DNA of 64,000 nucleotides from Pedobacter terrae (GCF_900100705.1 NZ_FNCH01000001.1:633163-697162), one strand, 5' to 3'; positions 46,334-55,361 are shown, numbered from the stretch's first letter. Program-made: numbers and translations. The notes: generated from the letters alone by a model not told the origin.

Positions 46334-46597
46334 ATGAAGCCGAACAAGCTCTACACTATAGCATCCATTATATTCTTACTCTTAAGTATAGCGGTTTTCT
46401 CTTACAGCGGGTATTATATCTTGGGTATCCAGACCGTAAACTTGTTTTTAGCACTGATCGCCATGGCCTATATCACTGCTTTTATAGCAGTGATGAAAGA
46501 CCGGAAATCCGTTATATCCTGGTTATTACTGATCGTAAATTCGATTATACTCATTTGTATTATCTATTTTCTCACGCATTTTAAAATGAAGATGTAA
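46334..46597 (+). CDS. Small membrane protein
   Basis: An 87-residue protein with three hydrophobic helices at about residues 7-28, 33-54 and 62-82. It has no recognised domain. An overlapping frame at 46279-46584 exists but reads Tyr/His-rich without membrane or domain character, so I prefer this one. It stands alone, 152 bp after the amidohydrolase gene. Function unknown. Confidence 0.55.
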   Translation: MKPNKLYTIASIIFLLLSIAVFSYSGYYILGIQTVNLFLALIAMAYITAFIAVMKDRKSVISWLLLIVNSIILICIIYFLTHFKMKM

Positions 46598-46659
46598 TAA
46601 TCTGTGCTTTAATTTATGATTTGTGCTTACAGTCCTTTCTAAACTTATTTACAAGCGGG

Positions 46660-46724
46660 CGTCACCCTGAATTCATTTCAGGGTCTAATAACTGGAAAGA
46701 TGCTGAAATAAATTCAGCATGACG
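46660..46724. repeat. Family B CGTCA-type repeat, full copy
   Basis: It starts CGTCACCCTGAA, has the hairpin CCTGAA-TTCATT-TTCAGG-like core, then GATGCTGAAATAAATTCAGC and ends CATGACG. It lies between convergent genes ending at 46597 and 46816 and may serve as terminator. Confidence 0.7.
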
Positions 46725-46815
46725 ATCGAGTTAGGCAAAGCAAATAAAAAAAAGCAATATAGCGCAGGGACAATAGAACATAAGGTTGCGCTTGTTTGGA
46801 AAGAGCCTAAGCAAA

Positions 46816-49026
46816 TTATAGCACCAACAACCCGTATTCTCTTAAGGTCTTGATCGGTTTCGAATACCAGAAAAGTTCAAAATTTTCCAATTCTGATTCA
46901 AAATCGGTTTTAATTTCTTGAAAAGTATATACCTTTTCATTAGAGATCGAAATTTTACCTAAAATGGCCGTTAACCATTCGCCTTCTTTTTTATTCGTCT
47001 GAACGGTAAACGTCTCCTTTTTATCATGAAAAGTAATTGCGGCCATTTCCCAGGTATTTCCTTTTTTCGATTTTGTAAAATATGCTGAGGATGGCTTCCC
47101 TCCTATCCATACTACTTTCGCAGTTGGTTTAGTACTAAACTGAGCGCCGTCATTTAATGCTTTTTCAATAAAGTCAGCAGGAATTTTTGTTCTTGGAATC
47201 TTAAAATCGAACCAATCTTGCAGGTCGTAATCAAAGCAGATCCCATGCATAAAATTGAAAAGTGATTTTTTTAAACCAAAACTGAATTTATGATGATCAA
47301 TCCCGGTTTTATCAGTATAATTAATGTCGTTATTGGCAAAAGATCCGATGACCTCCGTATCTTTAACTACGCCGAATTTTTCGGGGTACATCCCCACCGG
47401 GCTATGCGCTGTCATGGCAAACTGGTGCCAAAAGCCAGATTGTAATATGCCTACTTCAAATAACTGTCGCACCATTTCTAAGCTATCCACCGTTTCTTGT
47501 ATGGTTTGCGTAGGATAGCCATACATTAAATACGCATGTACCATAATTCCCGCATCAGTAAAGTTACGGGTAACTTTGGCCACTTGTTCTACCGTTACAC
47601 CTTTATCAATCAGTTTTAACAATCGATCAGAAGCGACTTCCAGTCCGCCTGAAACTGCAATACAACCAGATGCCTTTAATAACAAACACAAATCCTGTGT
47701 AAAACTTTTCTCAAACCTGATATTAGTCCACCAGGTAACCGCTAATTTTCTTCTGATAATTTCAAGCGCCACTTCGCGCATTAGTGCTGGTGGGGCCGCC
47801 TCATCTACAAAATGAAACCCATTTTGACCTGTTTTGGCATATAAATCTTCAATGCGGTCAACAATTAACCTGGCTGCAACAGGTTCATAAACTTTAATGT
47901 AATCCAGTGAAATATCGCAAAAGGTACACTTACCCCAATAACAACCATGTGCCATGGTCAGTTTGTTCCAACGTCCATCACTCCACATGCGGTGCATTGG
48001 GTTAACAATTTCAATTACCGAAATGTATTTATCTAACAGTAGGCCGGTATAATCCGGTGTACCTACATCCGCTTGTTTATAATCATTTCGGAAAGCATCA
48101 TTGCGGTAAACTACTTTACCATTTTCAAGCAGAAAAGTTCGTTTATAAAAGTGTGCCTCTGCCGGGATAGGGTGTATGATATTATGATATAACAATTCGA
48201 TCGGAAGCTCACCGTCATCCAGCGTGATGAAATCAAAAAATTCAAAAACACGCGCATCAGATAAAGATCTTAATTCGGTATTGGGAAAACCGCCACCCAT
48301 AGAAACTTTGATTTCAGGATAGTTCGCCTTTATCCATTGTGCACAGCGAAAAGAACTATATAAATTGCCCGGAAATGGAACAGAAATTAAAAATAATTTA
48401 GGTTGAATCGTTTCAATTTTATCTTTTAAAACTGAGATTAAGATCCGATCGATATAAGTTGGTTCTTTTGATAAGGCTGTATATAACTCATCAAAAGAAT
48501 TTGCGCTTCTGCCCAAACGTTCAGCATAACGGCTAAAGCCAAAATTTTCATCAATACGTTCAACAATATAATCAGATAGGTCTTCGAGATAAAGCGTGGC
48601 CAAATGTTTGGCTTTATCCTGTGTACCCATGGCACCAAAAGCCCAATCTAATTCTTCTAATTGCGAAAAACGTGAAGCCTGGGGCAAAAAAATATCGCTA
48701 CAGATCTGTAAAGCCAAGGTCGGATTTTTGCCTTGTAGAAAAGCGATTACCGCGTTGATGGTTTTTAGATATTCATCCTGTAAAGCAAAAATACGTTTGG
48801 CATTGTCACTTATGGGTTTTTGATCTCCTGCAACCTGTTCAGTATAATGGAATAAATCTTGTAATCCTTTTTTAGAAAACAACTCTAAAATCACCTCAAT
48901 GCCCAAATCAGCCTGAGTAGCGGTTATACCTTTGGTATTCAGAAAACCCTTTATATACGCCGTTGCCGGATATGGAGTATTCAGTTGGGTAAAAGGCGGC
49001 GTAATGGCAAATATTTCGGTTTTCAA
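46816..49026 (-). CDS. Radical SAM protein with atypical CX4CX2C motif, B12-binding-like N-terminus
   Basis: A 736-residue protein. An N-terminal B12-binding-like region covers about 1-330, and the radical SAM core about 350-570. The cluster motif reads 'HGCYWGKCTFCDIS' (Cys362, Cys367, Cys370), a CX4CX2C spacing instead of the usual CX3CX2C. Sequence around 'GGLEVASDRLLKLIDKGVTVEQV' and 'MVHAYLMYGYPTQTIQETVDSLEMVRQ' matches B12-dependent radical SAM families. A C-terminal extension (about 600-736) has no recognised domain. It is probably a methyltransferase or rearrangement enzyme; the substrate is unknown. The gene stands alone. Confidence 0.85.
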   Translation of the reverse strand: MKTEIFAITPPFTQLNTPYPATAYIKGFLNTKGITATQADLGIEVILELFSKKGLQDLFHYTEQVAGDQKPISDNAKRIFALQDEYLKTINAVIAFLQGKNPTLALQICSDIFLPQASRFSQLEELDWAFGAMGTQDKAKHLATLYLEDLSDYIVERIDENFGFSRYAERLGRSANSFDELYTALSKEPTYIDRILISVLKDKIETIQPKLFLISVPFPGNLYSSFRCAQWIKANYPEIKVSMGGGFPNTELRSLSDARVFEFFDFITLDDGELPIELLYHNIIHPIPAEAHFYKRTFLLENGKVVYRNDAFRNDYKQADVGTPDYTGLLLDKYISVIEIVNPMHRMWSDGRWNKLTMAHGCYWGKCTFCDISLDYIKVYEPVAARLIVDRIEDLYAKTGQNGFHFVDEAAPPALMREVALEIIRRKLAVTWWTNIRFEKSFTQDLCLLLKASGCIAVSGGLEVASDRLLKLIDKGVTVEQVAKVTRNFTDAGIMVHAYLMYGYPTQTIQETVDSLEMVRQLFEVGILQSGFWHQFAMTAHSPVGMYPEKFGVVKDTEVIGSFANNDINYTDKTGIDHHKFSFGLKKSLFNFMHGICFDYDLQDWFDFKIPRTKIPADFIEKALNDGAQFSTKPTAKVVWIGGKPSSAYFTKSKKGNTWEMAAITFHDKKETFTVQTNKKEGEWLTAILGKISISNEKVYTFQEIKTDFESELENFELFWYSKPIKTLREYGLLVL

Positions 49027-49069
49027 AAGAAATTGTTTTTCTGCAAAAATACGGGAATTTTTATACAGT

Positions 49070-49190
49070 CGTCACCCTGATCCGATAGAAATCGGATTTA
49101 TTTCAGGGTCTATTTTTTAAAAAAAGAGGCCAACCAAGAAGTGGAGTGACCCCAAAAAGTTAGAAGTTAATGAAATAATTCAGCATGACG
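49070..49190. repeat. Family B CGTCA-type repeat with inserted segment
   Basis: It starts CGTCACCCTGATCCGATAG and ends CAGCATGACG. About 60 bp of unrelated sequence separates the two half-hairpins. It lies in the 241-bp gap upstream of both the radical SAM gene (-) and the gene at 49268 (+). Confidence 0.6.
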
Positions 49191-49267
49191 AGTTGCTGAT
49201 ATGATTCAATTAAACTAAAATATCAATCCAGACGTTCTATCCTTATATCAATACCTTTTCTGCCTGA

Positions 49268-49984
49268 ATGAAAGTTTTTTGTTTTTACATCATAATGCTC
49301 TGTGCGCAATTTAGCTTTGCACAAAAAACATTTGTCTTCCCTAAAATTAAAACACAAGGTTCTTCTGTTGAACAGCTTACCCCACCAGACTGGACCATTA
49401 TAAACCGGGTATATGGCGATTTAAATAACGATGCTTCAGATGACTTGGCAGTGGTTTTTGAGTATAATAAGCCAATCGATGAAACAAGAGTATATGGCGA
49501 TAATAATACCGATATTATAAAAGAAACGCAGAAACCCAGGATCCTGGCCATCTTTTTTAAAGATAAATTAACAGGTGCTTTAAAATTATCTACGCAGAAT
49601 AATGATTTTATTTTACGTTCTGAAGAAGGAGGTAAACTGGGCGATCCGCTGCAGCAGATGGCGATCAAAGATCAACAGCTTTATCTCCGCTTTAAAGGCG
49701 GATCAGAGTGGCGCTGGGAATTGGGTTATACCTTTAAATTTGAAAACAAAGATTGGTTTTTAACGAGCGCCATCAATCTTTACTTTAATCAAAATACCGG
49801 CGATATGACTGAAAGGGTTTATGATTTTAAAACCCGTGAATTATTTACCACTGTTGGTAATCTGCACCGAAGGGATATTGCTAACCGAAGAACAAGTGAA
49901 GTATTATATTTTTCGCAGCTCAGAACCTTTAAAACCTTTAAAAAGCCATGGGCATGGGAAATTATGCCGAATGTTTATTTGTAG
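49268..49984 (+). CDS. Hypothetical secreted protein
   Basis: A 238-residue protein with a signal peptide (KVFCFYIIMLCAQFSFAQ). The mature part begins with 'TPPDWTIINRVYGDLNNDASDDLAVVFEY', in which 'GDLNNDASDDL' resembles the Asp-rich calcium loop of FG-GAP/VCBS repeats. Such loops occur in Bacteroidota proteins that report an element of a numeric or catalytic surface fold. The rest has beta-rich, aromatic sequence with no recognised domain. It ends close to a hairpin terminator. Function unknown. Confidence 0.72.
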   Translation: MKVFCFYIIMLCAQFSFAQKTFVFPKIKTQGSSVEQLTPPDWTIINRVYGDLNNDASDDLAVVFEYNKPIDETRVYGDNNTDIIKETQKPRILAIFFKDKLTGALKLSTQNNDFILRSEEGGKLGDPLQQMAIKDQQLYLRFKGGSEWRWELGYTFKFENKDWFLTSAINLYFNQNTGDMTERVYDFKTRELFTTVGNLHRRDIANRRTSEVLYFSQLRTFKTFKKPWAWEIMPNVYL

Positions 49985-49990
49985 CGGACC

Positions 49991-50023
49991 AAACCTATCA
50001 GGTTTTTGAAACTTGATAGGTTT
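49991..50023. terminator. Bidirectional hairpin terminator
   Basis: AAACCTATCAGGTTT pairs with AAACTTGATAGGTTT around a TTG loop, with one mismatch. It lies 6 bp after the stop at 49984 and 8 bp before the convergent gene end at 50032. Confidence 0.8.
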
Positions 50024-50031
50024 AATAATCA

Positions 50032-51225
50032 TTAAATATTCTGTGCAATTACAAAACCACTGGCCCAGGCCCATTGAAAATTATAACCTCCAAGCCAGCC
50101 CGTTACGTCTAAACATTCGCCACCAAAAAACAGGTTCGGAATCTTTTTACATTCCAAAGTTTTAGAAGATATTTCGCTGGTATCGATTCCGCCCCGCATT
50201 ACTTCGGCTTTATCATAACCTTTATCGCCCGCAGGTTTAACTTTAAAATGGTGGATCGTTTGTTCAATTAAGTAAATGTCTGCATTTGTAAGCGCGGCAA
50301 CCGGTTTATTTAGCGGTAAAAATTTGCCCAATGCATCAGTAAATTTCTTAGTATAAATCCGGTTTAATAATGTAGACAACAAAGTTTTGCCATTCGTTTT
50401 TCTTTCTACATCCAGTAACGAGACGATACTTTGATGTGGTAGCAAATTTAAATTAACCGTCTCACCTTTTCTCCAAAAGGACGAAATCTGCAAAATAGCC
50501 GGACCGCTCAATCCCCAATGGGTAAACAGAATATTTTCTTCAAACGAAATTTCGTCGTTACTTACTTCGCAAAAAACGCTGTTGCCCGAAAGCTGTGCAA
50601 ACCACTCTTCATCTTTTCCGGTAATGGTTAGCGGAACCAAGGCAGGTGCTGTTTCAATAATTTTAAGATTGTGTTTGCTGGCAAAACGTAAAGCAAAATC
50701 GGTAGCACCCATTTTTGGAATAGGTAATCCTCCTGTTGTAATTACCAGTTTTTCGGCAGTTAAAACAACGGTTTTGCCGTTTTTCTCATAACTTACTGTA
50801 AAGCCTCCAGGCAATATTTCAATATCCTTTACATCGGCACTACATCGGATTTCCTGTCCAAAATCTTCACAAATAGAAGTGAAAACCTGCACCACATCTT
50901 TTGCATTTTTATCATCAGGAAATAATTGCCCTAAAGTTTTTTCTTTGCCTTCAATACCATAGGTTTCGAAAAAACTAATGGTATCGTCTACCGTCCATTG
51001 AGTAAAAGCTGACTTCACAAAATGCGGGTTGGCCGATATAAATTGCTCAGCTGATGCATGTTGGTTGGTGTAGTTACAACGACCTCCCCCTGAAATTAAA
51101 ATTTTGGCGCCAGGCTTTTCCTTTTTCTCCAGCAAAATTACTTTCTTGCCTAAATAGCCTGCTTGCACCGCACACATCAATCCGCAGGCACCTGCCCCAA
51201 TAATTATTGCATCAGCATTCATCAA
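50032..51225 (-). CDS. HI0933-family FAD/NAD(P)-dependent oxidoreductase
   Basis: A 397-residue flavoprotein. Its FAD-binding motif is 'AIIIGAGACGLMCAVQAGYLGKKVILLEK' (about 5-33). The family motifs 'ISGGGRCNYTNQH' (about 45-57), 'VITTGGLPIPKMGATDFALRFASKHN' and the C-terminal 'GGIDTSEISSKTLECKKIPNLFFGGECLDVTGWLGGYNFQWAWASG' follow. It is a broadly conserved bacterial flavoprotein; BaiN and related reductases belong to the family, but the physiological substrate here is unknown. It is divergent from purK through a palindromic promoter. Confidence 0.92.
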   Translation of the reverse strand: MMNADAIIIGAGACGLMCAVQAGYLGKKVILLEKKEKPGAKILISGGGRCNYTNQHASAEQFISANPHFVKSAFTQWTVDDTISFFETYGIEGKEKTLGQLFPDDKNAKDVVQVFTSICEDFGQEIRCSADVKDIEILPGGFTVSYEKNGKTVVLTAEKLVITTGGLPIPKMGATDFALRFASKHNLKIIETAPALVPLTITGKDEEWFAQLSGNSVFCEVSNDEISFEENILFTHWGLSGPAILQISSFWRKGETVNLNLLPHQSIVSLLDVERKTNGKTLLSTLLNRIYTKKFTDALGKFLPLNKPVAALTNADIYLIEQTIHHFKVKPAGDKGYDKAEVMRGGIDTSEISSKTLECKKIPNLFFGGECLDVTGWLGGYNFQWAWASGFVIAQNI

Positions 51226-51241
51226 TAAAATTTATTATGGT

Positions 51242-51259
51242 TACTTTTGCACAAAAGTA
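51242..51259. promoter_or_regulatory. Palindromic divergent -7 boxes for purK and the flavoprotein gene
   Basis: TACTTTTG-CA-CAAAAGTA. The left arm is a -7 box for purK, 27 bp before its ATG. The right arm, read on the minus strand, is a -7 box for the flavoprotein gene, 26 bp before its ATG. The two boxes face each other with 2 bp between them. No standard -33 TTG was found on either side. Confidence 0.5.
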
Positions 51260-51276
51260 GCATTATTTTCAAGGGC

Positions 51277-52416
51277 ATGGCAAAACAGATTAGCGAATTA
51301 AAATTAGGTATTTTAGGCGGCGGACAATTGGGCAGAATGCTCATTCAACAAGCTATTAACTACAATGTAACTACATTGGTTTTAGACCCGGATCCTGATG
51401 CTCCCTGTAAACATATTTCCAATTACTTCGAAAACGGCTCAATTACCGATTTTGATACCGTTTACAACTTCGGGAAGAAAGCTGATATCATCACGATAGA
51501 AATTGAAAAGGTAAATATTGAGGCACTTGAGCAGCTCGAGAAAGAAGGCAAAAAAGTATTTCCACAGTCGAGGGTAATCCGTTTAATTCAGGATAAAGGT
51601 GTACAAAAACAGTTTTTTAAAGAAAATGATATTCCCACCTCTCCTTTCCAGATTGTAAATACAAAGGAAGATATGGAAAACTGCAATATCCCTTTTCCAT
51701 ATATTTTAAAGCTGCGTAAGGATGGTTATGATGGCAAAGGAGTAATGAAAATCAATAGTGCTGCCGATCTGGACAAAGCTTTCGACGCACCCTGCATTGT
51801 TGAAAAACTGGTCGATTTTGAAAAAGAAGTGGCTGTAATTGTGGCACGCAATGCCAATGGCGATGTAAAAACTTTCCCAATGGTAGAAATGGAATTTAAT
51901 CCGGAAGCTAATTTAGTTGAGTTTCTGATTTCGCCCTCAACTTTTGCTGAAAGTTTGCAACAAAAAGCAGAAAACATCGCCAAGAACATCGCTTCCGCAA
52001 TGAATATTACCGGAATTTTAGCGGTGGAGATGTTTGTTTGCAGAGATGGCGAGTTATTGGTTAATGAGGTAGCTCCCCGTCCGCACAATAGCGGTCACCA
52101 GACGATTGAGGGCAACTATGTTTCTCAATTCGAACAACATTTACGCTCCATTTATAACCTGCCACTTGGCAATACGGGCAGCATAACCAATGCCATTATG
52201 ATCAACCTGCTTGGAGAAAAAGGTTTTGACGGTGTTGCCAAATACGAAAATCTGGAAAAAGTACTTAGCATTGATGGCATTTATGTTCATTTATATGGCA
52301 AAAAGTACACTAAACCTTTTCGTAAAATGGGCCATGTAACCATTGTTGATATCGACAGGGAAAAAGCCATTGAAAAAGCACGGTTTGTGCAAAAAACATT
52401 AAAGGTAATTGCCTAA
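51277..52416 (+). CDS. purK: 5-(carboxyamino)imidazole ribonucleotide synthase
   Basis: A 379-residue ATP-grasp enzyme. I start at ATG 51277 (MAKQISELKLGILGGGQLGRML); an in-frame TTG ten codons upstream lies inside the promoter palindrome. Motifs are 'LGILGGGQLGRMLIQQAI', 'PYILKLRKDGYDGKGVM' (ATP-grasp) and 'VNEVAPRPHNSGHQTIEGNYVSQFEQHLRSI'. It converts AIR, ATP and bicarbonate to N5-CAIR in purine synthesis, the step before PurE, which is encoded 91 bp downstream. Confidence 0.96.
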   Translation: MAKQISELKLGILGGGQLGRMLIQQAINYNVTTLVLDPDPDAPCKHISNYFENGSITDFDTVYNFGKKADIITIEIEKVNIEALEQLEKEGKKVFPQSRVIRLIQDKGVQKQFFKENDIPTSPFQIVNTKEDMENCNIPFPYILKLRKDGYDGKGVMKINSAADLDKAFDAPCIVEKLVDFEKEVAVIVARNANGDVKTFPMVEMEFNPEANLVEFLISPSTFAESLQQKAENIAKNIASAMNITGILAVEMFVCRDGELLVNEVAPRPHNSGHQTIEGNYVSQFEQHLRSIYNLPLGNTGSITNAIMINLLGEKGFDGVAKYENLEKVLSIDGIYVHLYGKKYTKPFRKMGHVTIVDIDREKAIEKARFVQKTLKVIA

Positions 52417-52442
52417 GCCCCCCTAGCCCCCTGAACGGGGAA
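52417..52442. repeat. C-rich repeat, left copy of a purK-purE inverted pair
   Basis: It directly follows the purK stop: GCCCCCCTAGCCCCCTGAAC then GGGGAA. The reverse complement of the copy at 52525-52552 matches it (CCCCTAAATCCCCTGAAGGGG). The pair could fold into a long stem in the purK-purE transcript. Confidence 0.65.
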
Positions 52443-52507
52443 TTAATAGCAGGGTGGTAATACAAAAAAGCTTAAAGGACAAATAAATATAAGATTAAAC
52501 GACATAT

Positions 52508-53026
52508 ATGAACGTTGGAAATTCAAAGTCCCCTTCAGGGGATTTAGGGGCATTAGTTGGAATTATAATGGGGAGCAAATCAGATTTACCTGTGATGCAA
52601 GATGCCGCCGATGTATTAAAAGAATTTGGAATAAACTATGAGATTACGGTTGTTTCTGCACACAGAACACCAGAACGTATGTTTAATTACGCTAAAGAAG
52701 CACACAAACGTGGCTTAAAGGTGATTATTGCAGGAGCTGGTGGTGCTGCTCATTTACCTGGAATGGTGGCTTCTATTACTACTTTACCCGTAATCGGTGT
52801 TCCGGTTAAATCATCAAACTCCATAGATGGTTGGGATAGTATTTTATCTATTCTACAAATGCCAAATGGTATTCCGGTTGCAACAGTAGCCTTAAACGCG
52901 GCTAAAAATGCAGGCTTATTAGCTGCGCAAATTTTAGCAACGGCTGATGAATCTTTAACAGTTAAAATGCAGGCTTATAAAGATGAACTGAGAAGAAAAG
53001 TTGAAGAAAGTGCTGATAGTATTTAG
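52508..53026 (+). CDS. purE: N5-carboxyaminoimidazole ribonucleotide mutase
   Basis: A 172-residue class I PurE. The core begins '[22 protein letters not shown]' and has '[20 protein letters not shown]' (substrate-binding), '[18 protein letters not shown]' and 'LPVIGVPV'. It converts N5-CAIR to CAIR. The protein has about 15 extra N-terminal residues ([14 protein letters not shown]) before the normal PurE start. Those codons are encoded by a repeat element at 52525-52552. No ATG, GTG or TTG initiator at the usual position is available, so the extension is probably real. Confidence 0.95.
   Translation: MNVGNSKSPSGDLGALVGIIMGSKSDLPVMQDAADVLKEFGINYEITVVSAHRTPERMFNYAKEAHKRGLKVIIAGAGGAAHLPGMVASITTLPVIGVPVKSSNSIDGWDSILSILQMPNGIPVATVALNAAKNAGLLAAQILATADESLTVKMQAYKDELRRKVEESADSI
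52525..52552. repeat. Repeat copy inside the 5' end of purE
   Basis: It reads AAAGTCCCCTTCAGGGGATT then TAGGGGCA, overlapping purE codons 7-15. It contains its own hairpin (CCCCTTCAGGGG) and is the inverted counterpart of 52417-52442. Confidence 0.7.
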
Positions 53027-53040
53027 TTTGGAGTCGCAAG

Positions 53041-53087
53041 TTGGGCGTTTGGAGCAATAGTATTAACTCAAAACTCTAAACACCCAA
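53041..53087. terminator. Hairpin between convergent purE and yqgE
   Basis: TTGGGCGTTTGGAG pairs with CTCTAAACACCCAA across about 19 bp, with two mismatches. It lies 14 bp after the purE stop and 7 bp before the end of the convergent gene. It has no clear T-run, so termination may be partial. Confidence 0.5.
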
Positions 53088-53094
53088 CTCCACA

Positions 53095-53670
53095 CTAGTT
53101 AAGACTTGGATCTACCGGAAAATTACTGATATGTGCATACTTTGGGCCTAAATTCATAATTACATCGCGCCAAAGTTTGTCATCATCGTTACTAAAAATA
53201 AGGTCCGCATTAAAAATATCACTTACCATCCAGGCATTTTGTTCCAATTCGCGGTCCAACTGCCCCTGATCCCAGCCCGAATAACCCATAAAAAATTTTA
53301 CTTCATCCGCTCGTATCGCATTGGTATTGATCAGGATCTTAAGGGTTTCGAAATTTCCGCCCCAGTATAAACCATCGCCAATGGGTTCGCCACTTTGTAG
53401 CTTGTCATAACACCTGTGTATAAAATGTAAAGTATCGGCAGCAACTGGACCGCCGAAATAGATGTAATTTTTGGCATCCCACAAATCGGGTATTACATCG
53501 TTCAATACCAGGTTTCCTACCTGGTTAAGAATATAACCTACAGTTCCTTCATCACCATGTTCGGTTAATAATACAACAGCTCTCTTAAAATTAGGATCGG
53601 CCATAAAAGGTTCTGAGATGAGCAAACGGCCGGTTTTTGGTTTTATATTGTTCAGCATGATGATAATCAT
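53095..53670 (-). CDS. YqgE/AlgH family protein
   Basis: A 191-residue protein that matches the family along its whole length: 'KPKTGRLLISEPFMADPNFKRAVVLLTEHGDEGTVGYILNQ' (about 10-50), 'YIYFGGPVAADTLHFIHR' and 'VKFFMGYSGWDQGQLDRELEQNAWMV' (about 120-145). The start could be this ATG or the Met four codons later. AlgH/YqgE proteins are widespread; in some bacteria they affect alginate regulation, but the molecular function is unknown. It is divergent from pdxH. Confidence 0.93.
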   Translation of the reverse strand: MIIIMLNNIKPKTGRLLISEPFMADPNFKRAVVLLTEHGDEGTVGYILNQVGNLVLNDVIPDLWDAKNYIYFGGPVAADTLHFIHRCYDKLQSGEPIGDGLYWGGNFETLKILINTNAIRADEVKFFMGYSGWDQGQLDRELEQNAWMVSDIFNADLIFSNDDDKLWRDVIMNLGPKYAHISNFPVDPSLN

Positions 53671-53700
53671 TTGTTACACCGTAAAAGATGCCTATTTTTG
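53671..53700 (+). promoter_or_regulatory. pdxH promoter, predicted leaderless
   Basis: TTG (53671-53673), 19 bp, then TATTTTTG (53693-53700). The pdxH ATG starts 4 bp later, so transcription would begin at or very near the start codon. Confidence 0.65.
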
Positions 53701-53704
53701 TTAA

Positions 53705-54355
53705 ATGCAAGTTACAAATGAATTTCTACAAAACCTGCGCCAAGATTACAAAAGCGCTTCGCTAGACGAATCTGACGTGGATCAAGATCCAATTGTCCAG
53801 TTTCAAAAGTGGTTTCAACACGCGGTTGATGCCCAGATATATGAACCTAATGTAATGACTTTGGCCACAGCCGATAAAGCTGGCCGTCCAGATGCCCGCA
53901 TTGTCTTATTAAAAGGTGTTGATGGAGATGGATTTAGGTTTTTTACTAATTACCTGAGTGCAAAAGGGAAAGAACTAAAACGCAACCCTTATGCAGCTTT
54001 GGTATTCTTCTGGCCTGAATTGGAAAGACAGGTAAGAATTGAAGGAACTGTAGAAAAATTAGATAAAGAAACTTCGGAAGCTTATTTCAATACCAGACCA
54101 ATTGCCAGCCAGATTGGCGCTGTAGTTTCGCCGCAAAGCCAGATTATTCCGAACAGAACATTTTTGGAAGAAAAAGTTGAAGAACTTAAGGCTAAAAGTG
54201 CCGACAAAGGTGTTGCTAAACCAGCGCATTGGGGCGGTTATATTGTTAAACCAACAAGAATAGAATTTTGGCAAGGCAGAAGAAGCCGGTTGCACGATAG
54301 GATAAACTTTGAACTGATAAAAGGAAACTGGACAAAAACCAGGTTGGCACCATAA
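53705..54355 (+). CDS. pdxH: Pyridoxamine 5'-phosphate oxidase
   Basis: A 216-residue FMN enzyme of normal length. Family motifs include 'EPNVMTLATADKAGRPDARIVLLKGVDGDGFRFFTNYLSAKGKEL' (about 47-91), 'FFWPELERQVRIEGTVEKL' and the C-terminal 'RIEFWQGRRSRLHDRINFEL' with 'W...RLAP' end. It oxidises pyridoxamine or pyridoxine 5'-phosphate to PLP with O2 and FMN. It stands alone, with its own promoter directly against the ATG. Confidence 0.96.
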   Translation: MQVTNEFLQNLRQDYKSASLDESDVDQDPIVQFQKWFQHAVDAQIYEPNVMTLATADKAGRPDARIVLLKGVDGDGFRFFTNYLSAKGKELKRNPYAALVFFWPELERQVRIEGTVEKLDKETSEAYFNTRPIASQIGAVVSPQSQIIPNRTFLEEKVEELKAKSADKGVAKPAHWGGYIVKPTRIEFWQGRRSRLHDRINFELIKGNWTKTRLAP

Positions 54356-54448
54356 GGTGATTTATAAAAATCAAATAGATCAGCTTACAGCAAGATCTTT
54401 ATTAACTAATCGTTTATTCGTAAATTCTCTTTTTCTAATCTTTAAAGG

Positions 54449-55342
54449 ATGAAACAAATCGCAGTTATAGGATCTGGCACCATGGGAAATGGCATTGCTC
54501 ATACCTTTGCACAATTTAGTTATAAGGTTAACCTGATTGATATCAATCAAGCCGCATTGGATAAAGCCATACAAACCATTACCAAAAATTTGGATAGACA
54601 GGTTGCCAAAGGTACCTTAACAGAAGAGCAGAAAGCTGCCTCCTTAAATAATATTACTACCTATACTTCCATAAAAGACGGTGTTCAAAATGCCGATTTA
54701 ATTGTGGAAGCTGCTACGGAGAATGTAGACTTAAAGCTAAAGATTTTTAAGGATTTAGATGAATATGCGCCTGCACATGCAATTCTGGCCTCCAATACTT
54801 CTTCTATTTCCATTACACAAATTGCTGCTGTAACCGGCAGAGGTGAACAAGTGATCGGCATGCACTTTATGAATCCGGTTCCGGTGATGAAGTTAGTAGA
54901 AGTAATAAGAGGTTATGCCACCAGTGACGAAACGACCAGTACCATTATGTCACTTTCTCAAAGTTTGGAGAAAGTTCCTGTTGAGGTAAATGATTATCCG
55001 GGTTTCGTGGCTAACCGTATTTTAATGCCTATGATCAACGAGGCCATTTATACTTTATATGAAGGTGTTGCCGGTGTGCATGAAATTGATACCGTAATGA
55101 AACTCGGAATGGCGCACCCTATGGGGCCTTTGCAATTGGCCGATTTTATTGGATTGGATGTTTGTCTGGCTATACTGAAAGTATTACATGATGGTTTTGG
55201 CAATCCTAAATATGCGCCTTGTCCACTACTAGTTAATATGGTGGCCGCAGGTAAAAAAGGTGCTAAAACGGGTGAAGGTTTTTATCAATACACTTCAGGA
55301 TCAAAAGATCTTATTGTTTCTGATAAATTTAAGAAATCCTAA
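54449..55342 (+). CDS. hbd: 3-hydroxyacyl-CoA (3-hydroxybutyryl-CoA) dehydrogenase
   Basis: A 297-residue protein. Rossmann motif '[20 protein letters not shown]' (about 3-22), acidic end of the second strand at '[10 protein letters not shown]', catalytic His in '[19 protein letters not shown]' (about 141) and '[27 protein letters not shown]' in the C-terminal domain. It oxidises (S)-3-hydroxyacyl-CoA with NAD+. It is the single-function form, without the enoyl-CoA hydratase domain of FadB. An AAAGG ribosome-binding site precedes the ATG. It lies 93 bp after pdxH and 32 bp before ruvB. Confidence 0.92.
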   Translation: MKQIAVIGSGTMGNGIAHTFAQFSYKVNLIDINQAALDKAIQTITKNLDRQVAKGTLTEEQKAASLNNITTYTSIKDGVQNADLIVEAATENVDLKLKIFKDLDEYAPAHAILASNTSSISITQIAAVTGRGEQVIGMHFMNPVPVMKLVEVIRGYATSDETTSTIMSLSQSLEKVPVEVNDYPGFVANRILMPMINEAIYTLYEGVAGVHEIDTVMKLGMAHPMGPLQLADFIGLDVCLAILKVLHDGFGNPKYAPCPLLVNMVAAGKKGAKTGEGFYQYTSGSKDLIVSDKFKKS

Positions 55343-55361
55343 TTTTTTTAGCATTTAATTT

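Noticed and set aside
46279..46584. 101-codon frame overlapping the small membrane protein gene
   Set aside because: Its composition is unlike a protein family; the overlapping frame with three clear membrane helices is more credible.
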